Positions 58,942 through 64,000 of a DNA stretch of 64,000 bases are shown here, piece by piece. Both the position numbers and the translations under genes were made by a program. The notes under the pieces were generated by a model. The model was not told the DNA's origin, did no database searches, and was given only the letters and a program-made list of their open reading frames with translations. How positions within the stretch are numbered: the stretch's first letter is position 1; every line of letters begins with the position of its first letter. Origin of the DNA: Streptomyces sp. A1277 (GTDB taxonomy: Bacteria; Actinomycetota; Actinomycetes; Streptomycetales; Streptomycetaceae). The stretch covers positions 124,001 to 188,000 of the forward strand of contig NZ_SSBI01000006.1 in assembly GCF_004795015.1 (NCBI RefSeq), in the 5' to 3' direction.

Positions 58942-59747
58942 CGGACGACGAGCTGGGTCAGGAGCAGGTCCGACTCATGGGTCTCCACCTCGAAGAGGCC
59001 GGTGCGGTCGGCGGTGAAGGTGACCGTGACGGTACGCCCGGCGGGCAGCGTCGCCTTCTTGTCGTAGCCGTGGACGTGCAGGGTGTCGTCGCGGTCGCTG
59101 CGGATCCGCAGGCGCACCGTGCGGCCCTTCTTGACCTCGGTGCGGCCCGGCGCCGGGCTCACCTTGCCGTCCTTGACGGCGATGTCCACGGTGGTGGTGT
59201 TCTCGTCGGGCGTGGCGCCGGCGCTCGGGGAGGCGTCGCCGAGGGTGGCGGCGGCCCGGACCGGGGTGGAGCCGACGGCCCAGGCGGTGTGGTCGTCGGC
59301 GTACAGGCCGGCGGTGAGCCGGGTGCCGCCCCCGGCCGCCCGCAGCAGCGACTGGGGGAGGTGGAACCAGGCGCCGTAGACGCGGGCGAGCGGGTGCCCG
59401 TCGAGGAAGAGCCGGGCGTGGCCGTGCCCGGCGAGTGCGGCGCCGCCCACGCTGTCCGGGGTGAAGCGGAAGTTGCGGACCGTCAGGTGGACGTTCCAGC
59501 CGTCCTCCGAGTCGGCCCGTACGGCGATGCTCACCGCGGGTGCGCCGTCGGCGCCGACCTGGCGCAGCCGGTGGCCGTCGCCGTCGTCGGCGCTCAGGAG
59601 CCGGCCGTTGCTGCCGGTGTCCTCGGCGTGGCTGGTGCCGGGCTTGTGGTGGGTGGTGGCCCGGCCCCCGCAGGCGCCCGCGCCGAGGGCGAGGACGGCT
59701 GCGGTGAGCAGAGCGAGGGCGGCACGGGCGGGGCGTGAGCGGTTCAT
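58938..59747 (-). CDS. Probable lipoprotein with C-terminal cupredoxin-like domain
   Basis: A 269-aa exported protein, MNRSRPARAALALLTAAVLA. The N-terminal hydrophobic stretch ends LGAGAC with Cys26, a plausible lipobox. Residues 55-155 are a beta-rich domain (RFTPDSVGGAALAGHGHARLFLDG). The C-terminal part (about 185-269) looks like a cupredoxin fold: TVDIAVKDGKV, KKGRTVRLRIRS, DTLHVHGYD and FEVETHESDLLLTQLVV. Type-1 copper Cys and Met are absent, so copper binding, if any, would be through His. It overlaps the beta-helix gene (ATGA) and the polytopic protein gene, all one operon. Confidence 0.76.
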   Translation of the reverse strand: MNRSRPARAALALLTAAVLALGAGACGGRATTHHKPGTSHAEDTGSNGRLLSADDGDGHRLRQVGADGAPAVSIAVRADSEDGWNVHLTVRNFRFTPDSVGGAALAGHGHARLFLDGHPLARVYGAWFHLPQSLLRAAGGGTRLTAGLYADDHTAWAVGSTPVRAAATLGDASPSAGATPDENTTTVDIAVKDGKVSPAPGRTEVKKGRTVRLRIRSDRDDTLHVHGYDKKATLPAGRTVTVTFTADRTGLFEVETHESDLLLTQLVVR

Positions 59748-61870
59748 GAGGGGTCCCCTTCGGGGGCGTCGGTCTTCACGGTGGCGGCCGCGGGTTCCGG
59801 GGAGGGCTCCGGCGCGGTGACTGCGTTCGTGCCGCCGCCCCCGCCCCCGTCCGCTCCGGTCTCCGTCTCCGCGCCCCGCTCCCCGTGCCGGGCGGCGGCC
59901 ACCACGGCCCAGACCACCCAGACCAGGCCGAGCAGCCCGCGTACCCAGGCCGGGCTCAGCGGAATCCACGGGATCATGAACACGCCCTTGTCCAGCGCGT
60001 CCAGCAGCGTCAGCGCGCCGAGCACCACGGTCACCCACGCCAGCACCGGCCGCGTCGCCCTCAGCGCCAGGCCGATGCCGGTCCACCAGAGGCCGGTCAG
60101 CAGCAGGGCGACGGCCGGGACGTAGGTCGAGGCGAGGCCCATGGTCGAGCCGGCCACGTCGAGGCCGAGGCCGATGACACCGAGGACCGAGGCGGCCGTG
60201 GCGAGCCGGCTGGAGCGCAGCCGGCGCCACCAAAGGACCCCGCCGACGAGGACCAGGACCACGGCGATGCCCAGGGCGGCCTGCACCTCGATGCGCTCGA
60301 TGCCGCGTGCCCCGTACCAGTCGCAGCCGGCCGGGAGCCGGCGTGCCCGGACGTCGTAGTCGGCACAGACCAGCAGCTGGGCGAGTTTGACGGGTTCGCC
60401 GGCGATCCGGTCGGTGCTGCCTGACACGGCGCCCCGCTTGTCGCCGCAGGCGGGCAGGGAGCGCGGGGTGGAGGCGCCGGTGTCCGACTGCCAGCAGTTG
60501 CCGTCGCCCTGGCCGTCCCACCAGACGTCGGTGCGGTTGGGGTGGGAGACGCCGTTCCTGTCCGTGCCGAGGTGGTTGTTCGCGTACCGGTTGTGGTGCG
60601 AGGTGTCGGTCTGCTTGCCGAGGGCGTTCTCGCCGCGGATGAAGGCGGGGACGGCGCTCAGGAAGAAGGCTGCGCGCTGCTGCCCGTAGATCCAGTTGTC
60701 CTCGTAGACGTTCCAATTGCCGCCCGCGGTGATGATGCCGGTGCCCGGCGGCATGGAGATCTGCGGGCAGACGACACCGTCCTCGTAGCCGCGCTCGGCG
60801 GGCGGTTTGGCGCAGGTGCCGTCGGCGACGTAGCGGTAGTAGTCGGCGTTGTTGTCGTGGATGAGGTTGCGCTCGAAGCGGGCGTGGTTCTGCGGTAGTC
60901 CGGGGTGGCCGGGGAAGGCGCTGTCCATCGAGGCGCCGCCCATGTTGTGGTCGAACTCGTTGTCGTGGACGTAGACGGAGTCGCCCGCGGTGCCGGAGTA
61001 GCCGACCATGCTGTGGTGGCTGTGGCAGCCGGTGATCTCGATCGAGTAGCGCGGGACGTCGTAGCCGTAGCCGTCGTTGATGTCGGAGGCGCTGCCCGGG
61101 TAGATGCCGGAGTCGCCGTTGCCGTAGGACTCGCAGTTCTTGTACAGGCCGTGGTCGCTGGCGAAGGTCAGGAAGCCGTACTCGTCGTTCCAGCGGGTCA
61201 GGACGTCGTCGATGACGAAGCCGTCCTGGGCCAGGATGTAGAGCGAGTTGAAGGTGGTGCGCTGGGCGGTGAAGTTCTTGAAGTAGACGCCGTCGGAGCC
61301 GTCCGAGCGGATCGCGTTGAGCTTGCGGTACTTGGCGTCGATGACGACGTCCGTACGGGCGGCTCCGGTGCCCTCGATCTGGAGGTCCTTCTTGCCGAGG
61401 ATCGCCACCAGGTTCTGGTTGTGCGGGCACTTCAGCTGCTGGGCGTAGCTCAGGATCTGGTAGCCGAGCTTGGAGTCGGGGGCCTTGAGCCGGGTGCACT
61501 CCCCCTTCGGCGCGGGCAGCGAGGGCTCCTCCTCGTAGAGGCCGGGGAGGATCGCGATGGTCTTCCCGGGTCCGGTGACGGCGTCGACGGCCTGTTGCAG
61601 ATGGCGGTAGCCGGAGGTGCGGCACCGCTCGAAGAGCTTCAGGTTCCTGGCTTTCAGGGCGTCGGGGAAGCCCGATATCCGGCGTTCGAAGTCGGCCCGG
61701 TCGGTCTTGCAGACCAGGAGGTCGGGCTCGCCGGTGCGGTACACGGGGACGCTGCCGGTGCCGTCGGGCAGGGTGACCGGCCGTTCCTCGTGCGCCTGGG
61801 CGGCCGGGGCCGCGAGAAGGGCGGCGGCGAGGGCCGCCAGAGCCACCAGAAGTCTTCGTGTCCACGACAT
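59744..61870 (-). CDS. Right-handed parallel beta-helix protein with C-terminal membrane segment
   Basis: A 708-aa surface protein. Signal peptide residues 1-26 (RRLLVALAALAAALLAAPAAQA), a right-handed beta-helix (about 60-480) with repeats such as LAQDGFVIDDVLTRWND and CESYGNGDSGIYPGSASDIN, then about five C-terminal helices (LGIAVVLVLVGGVLWW, VAGSTMGLASTYVPAVALLLTGLWW). NosD-like/pectate-lyase-type folds of this sort bind or cleave polymers or handle copper; no catalytic set is clear. No ribosome-binding site is seen: TACTCT lies seven bases before ATG. The stop overlaps the lipoprotein start, placing it first of a three-gene operon. Confidence 0.83.
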   Translation of the reverse strand: MSWTRRLLVALAALAAALLAAPAAQAHEERPVTLPDGTGSVPVYRTGEPDLLVCKTDRADFERRISGFPDALKARNLKLFERCRTSGYRHLQQAVDAVTGPGKTIAILPGLYEEEPSLPAPKGECTRLKAPDSKLGYQILSYAQQLKCPHNQNLVAILGKKDLQIEGTGAARTDVVIDAKYRKLNAIRSDGSDGVYFKNFTAQRTTFNSLYILAQDGFVIDDVLTRWNDEYGFLTFASDHGLYKNCESYGNGDSGIYPGSASDINDGYGYDVPRYSIEITGCHSHHSMVGYSGTAGDSVYVHDNEFDHNMGGASMDSAFPGHPGLPQNHARFERNLIHDNNADYYRYVADGTCAKPPAERGYEDGVVCPQISMPPGTGIITAGGNWNVYEDNWIYGQQRAAFFLSAVPAFIRGENALGKQTDTSHHNRYANNHLGTDRNGVSHPNRTDVWWDGQGDGNCWQSDTGASTPRSLPACGDKRGAVSGSTDRIAGEPVKLAQLLVCADYDVRARRLPAGCDWYGARGIERIEVQAALGIAVVLVLVGGVLWWRRLRSSRLATAASVLGVIGLGLDVAGSTMGLASTYVPAVALLLTGLWWTGIGLALRATRPVLAWVTVVLGALTLLDALDKGVFMIPWIPLSPAWVRGLLGLVWVVWAVVAAARHGERGAETETGADGGGGGGTNAVTAPEPSPEPAAATVKTDAPEGDPS

Positions 61871-61877
61871 GTGCGGG

Positions 61878-61906
61878 AGAGTAGAGCATTGTTCAGCTTT
61901 TTGAAC
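61878..61906 (-). promoter_or_regulatory. Leaderless promoter and inverted repeat of the beta-helix operon
   Basis: The minus-strand -10 TACTCT (61878-61883) is seven bases before the ATG. An inverted repeat GTTCA (61891-61895) and TGAAC (61902-61906) lies where the -35 region would be. No Shine-Dalgarno sequence is present. Confidence 0.5.
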
Positions 61907-61991
61907 CCCTCCTGCACGACGAATGCCGTTGACTCGCCCCGCTTCCATTCCTACGGTTGCCCATAGGATTTCTTCGGCACCGGGAGCGCAC

Positions 61992-63320
61992 ATGGGCGGC
62001 ATCGAGCAGGCGAGGAAGACGGCGGAAGGGCTGGAGTACTCCGCCGGTTTCGGAAATCAGCACAGCTCGGAGGCGGTGCCGGGAGCGCTGCCGCACGGCC
62101 GGAACTCACCGCAGCGCGCCCCGCTGGGGCTCTACGCGGAGCAGCTGAGCGGCTCCGCGTTCACCGAGCCGCGCGCCCACAACCACCGCACCTGGCTCTA
62201 CCGCATCCGCCCCTCGGCGGCGCACCCGCCCTTCACCCGGACCGGCAACGGGGCCCTGCGCACCGCCCCGTTCACCGAGACCGTCCCCGACCCGAACCGG
62301 CTGCGCTGGGACCCGCTCCCGGAGCCCGCGCCCGGCACGGACTTCCTGTCCGGCCTGTGGACCCTGGGCGGCAACGGCGACGCGGCGCAGCGCACCGGCA
62401 TGGCCGTGCACCTCTACCACGCCAACGCGGCCATGACGCACCGGGTGTTCAGCGACAGCGACGGCGAGCTGCTGATCGTGCCCGAGCACGGCGGCCTGCT
62501 GCTCCGCACCGAACTGGGCCTCCTGCGCGCCGAACCGGGCCATGTCGCCCTGATCCCGCGCGGTGTCCGCTTCCGGGTCGAGCTGCTCGACGCCACCGCC
62601 CGCGGATATGTCTGCGAGAACTACGGCCGTCCCTTCACCCTCCCGGACCTGGGCCCTATCGGCGCCAACGGCCTGGCCAACGCGCGGGACTTCCTCGCCC
62701 CGGTCGCCGCGTACGAGGACGTGGAGCGCCCGGTGGAGGTGGTCAACAAGTACTGCGGCAACCTCTGGTCGGCGACGTACGACCACTCGCCGCTCGATGT
62801 CGTCGCCTGGCACGGCAACCACACCCCGTACGTCTACGACCTGCACCGCTTCAACGTGATCGGCTCCATCAGCTACGACCACCCGGACCCGTCGATCTTC
62901 ACGGTGCTGACCTCGCCTTCGGACACGCCGGGGCTGGCCGGGGTCGACTTCGTGGTGTTCGCGCCGCGCTGGCTGGTCGGCGAGGACACCTTCCGCCCGC
63001 CGTACTTCCACCGCAACGTGATGAGCGAGTACATGGGTTTGATCGAGGGCGCGTACGACGCCAAGACGGCCGGGGAGGGCGGTTTCGTGCCCGGCGGGGG
63101 CTCGCTGCACAACATGATGTCGGCGCACGGCCCGGACCGGGAGACCTTCGACCGGGCGAGCGCCGCCGAGCTGAAGCCGCAGAAGATCGACGACGGTCTG
63201 GCCTTCATGTTCGAGACCCGCTGGCCGGTCACCGCGACCGGGCAGGCGGCGACGGCGGACCATCTGCAGCACGGTTACGACGACGTGTGGCAGGGTCTGA
63301 GCCGCAACTTCCAGCCGTGA
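61992..63320 (+). CDS. hmgA: Homogentisate 1,2-dioxygenase
   Basis: A 442-aa Fe(II) enzyme that opens the homogentisate ring to maleylacetoacetate in phenylalanine/tyrosine catabolism. It begins [20 protein letters not shown] (an upstream ATG at 61923 would add 23 residues without a ribosome-binding site). Family landmarks are [50 protein letters not shown] and [16 protein letters not shown]. The expected iron ligands are His and Glu in [12 protein letters not shown] and a His near the end ([13 protein letters not shown]). A GntR gene follows on the same strand 44 bases downstream. A -10-like TAGGAT lies upstream. Confidence 0.95.
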   Translation: MGGIEQARKTAEGLEYSAGFGNQHSSEAVPGALPHGRNSPQRAPLGLYAEQLSGSAFTEPRAHNHRTWLYRIRPSAAHPPFTRTGNGALRTAPFTETVPDPNRLRWDPLPEPAPGTDFLSGLWTLGGNGDAAQRTGMAVHLYHANAAMTHRVFSDSDGELLIVPEHGGLLLRTELGLLRAEPGHVALIPRGVRFRVELLDATARGYVCENYGRPFTLPDLGPIGANGLANARDFLAPVAAYEDVERPVEVVNKYCGNLWSATYDHSPLDVVAWHGNHTPYVYDLHRFNVIGSISYDHPDPSIFTVLTSPSDTPGLAGVDFVVFAPRWLVGEDTFRPPYFHRNVMSEYMGLIEGAYDAKTAGEGGFVPGGGSLHNMMSAHGPDRETFDRASAAELKPQKIDDGLAFMFETRWPVTATGQAATADHLQHGYDDVWQGLSRNFQP

Positions 63321-63364
63321 CGGACCCCGCCCGAGCCGGCGACGACGCATGCAGGAGAACCAGG

Positions 63365-64000
63365 TGCCGCAGCCCCCTCCGGACACCCCCGCGCCCCGGG
63401 GCACCGCCTTCGCGCCCGACTCGCTGGTCCTCAACCGCAAGCTGCCGCTGTGGTACCAGGTCTCGCAGTCGCTGCGCGCCTCGATACTGGGCCGCGCACC
63501 GGACGCCACGCTGCGGCTGCCCACCGAGGAACAGCTCGCCGCGCACTACGGGGTCAGCGTCCTGACCATGCGCCAGGCGCTGAAGGAGCTGGAGACCGAG
63601 GGCCTGATCAGCCGGCACCGGCGGCGCGGCACGTTCATCGAACCGCGCGCCCGCCGGGGCTCGCCGGTCCGGCTGCTCGGCTCCATCGACGCCATCGTGG
63701 CCCAGCAGTCGGGCGAGCGCAGCACCCTGCTCGACCACGGACCGGTCCCCGTGCCGGGCGAGGTCGCGGAGCACTTCCCGGACTGCGCCGAGGTCGTCGG
63801 CTACCGCCGGCTGCGGTGCGACGAGGCGAGCGGCGAGCCGACCAACTGGGCGCAGAACTGGGTGCATCCGCAGGTCGCGGCGGGCCTGGACGTAGCCGAC
63901 CTGGATCGCTGGCCGATGACCAAGGTGCTGCGCGACCGCGTCGGTGTCCCGATCTCCCGGATCACCGACACGGTCGAGGCCCGACTCGCCGACCCGGCCA
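63365..64000 (+). CDS. GntR/HutC-family regulator, 3' end outside the window
   Basis: At least 212 codons of a GntR regulator, reading through the window end. The start is GTG at 63365 (VPQPPPDTPAPRGTAFAPDS), eight bases after GGAG; ATG 63350 in the same frame is the alternative. The winged helix is in EEQLAAHYGVSVLTMRQALK and GLISRHRRRGTFIEP (about residues 58-96). The following UTRA ligand domain includes VVGYRRLRCDEASGEPTNWA. HutC-type regulators respond to histidine or aromatic catabolites; control of hmgA is inferred from adjacency only. Confidence 0.85.

Noticed and set aside
1-64000. Biosynthetic gene cluster, toxin-antitoxin, phage-defence or CRISPR system
   Set aside because: No polyketide synthase, NRPS, lanthipeptide, restriction, Abi, retron, Cas or toxin signature was found in either strand.

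Overview
The window is chromosomal DNA from a Streptomyces-type actinomycete. The evidence is the very high GC content, the GC-saturated third codon positions (which open long spurious frames on the opposite strands), two chaplin genes, mycothiol genes (mshC, mscR), a SoxR regulator and many GTG starts. From memory, the gene order mshC - chpC/chpH - gluconate operon - soxR - hmgA matches the S. coelicolor core region around SCO1663-SCO1715. I see no insertion sequence, prophage, integrase, CRISPR array or antibiotic cluster. This is mostly vertically inherited core chromosome with metabolic accessory genes.

Layout. 1-2053: L-fuconate catabolism (SDR cut by the window edge, L-fuconate dehydratase) with repeated operator-like sites upstream. 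2236-9393: PAC2 protein, secreted GH31 glycosidase, mshC, and the actinobacterial conserved genes of the TIGR03843 and DUF3090 type. 9478-16681: histidine phosphatase, CorA, ferritin-like protein, LLM oxidoreductase, aldo/keto reductase and a RecD2-like protein with degenerate helicase motifs. 16752-18895: two small conserved genes and the chaplins chpC and chpH. 19039-24280: M20 peptidase, tRNA-Leu(GAG), a tandem pair of related one-pass membrane proteins, and an RluA-type pseudouridine synthase. 24293-28874: mycothiol-dependent formaldehyde oxidation (MBL hydrolase with MscR) and a gluconate regulon (gntR, gntK, permease). 28936-37161: ASCH protein, FUSC-type membrane protein, flavoprotein, EamA-like transporter, NUDIX, two DUF202 proteins, quinone oxidoreductase and glucarate dehydratase.

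37252-55378 is the most interesting part: a dense acyl-CoA catabolic neighbourhood built from three TetR regulons, each recognisable by its own repeated operator. (1) Phosphotransferase + acyl-CoA dehydrogenase on one side and SDR + acyl-CoA ligase + TetR on the other share an identical 18-bp element. The enzyme set matches the levulinate/4-hydroxyacid pathway (LvaA, C, D, E) and a split form of animal ACAD10/ACAD11. (2) A MaoC hydratase and its TetR share a 16-bp element. (3) An acyl-CoA dehydrogenase and its TetR are divergent over a 20-bp palindrome that recurs upstream of an aldehyde dehydrogenase/alcohol dehydrogenase pair. A truncated LysR fragment, a NamZ-like muramidase, a penicillin-acylase-family hydrolase, a zinc-ribbon protein and soxR are interspersed.

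55455-64000: orphan MsiK-like ABC ATPase, TetR, a three-gene translationally coupled cell-surface operon (beta-helix protein, cupredoxin-like lipoprotein, polytopic membrane protein) of unknown role, homogentisate dioxygenase (hmgA) and a GntR regulator cut by the window end.

Transcription signals are unusually readable. There are about a dozen strong GC-rich hairpin terminators. At least eight genes lack a Shine-Dalgarno sequence and instead have a TANNNT hexamer 6-8 nt before the start codon, as expected for leaderless mRNAs. No gap longer than 300 bases lacks a gene. Function calls rest on motif reading and family knowledge; no database search was run.
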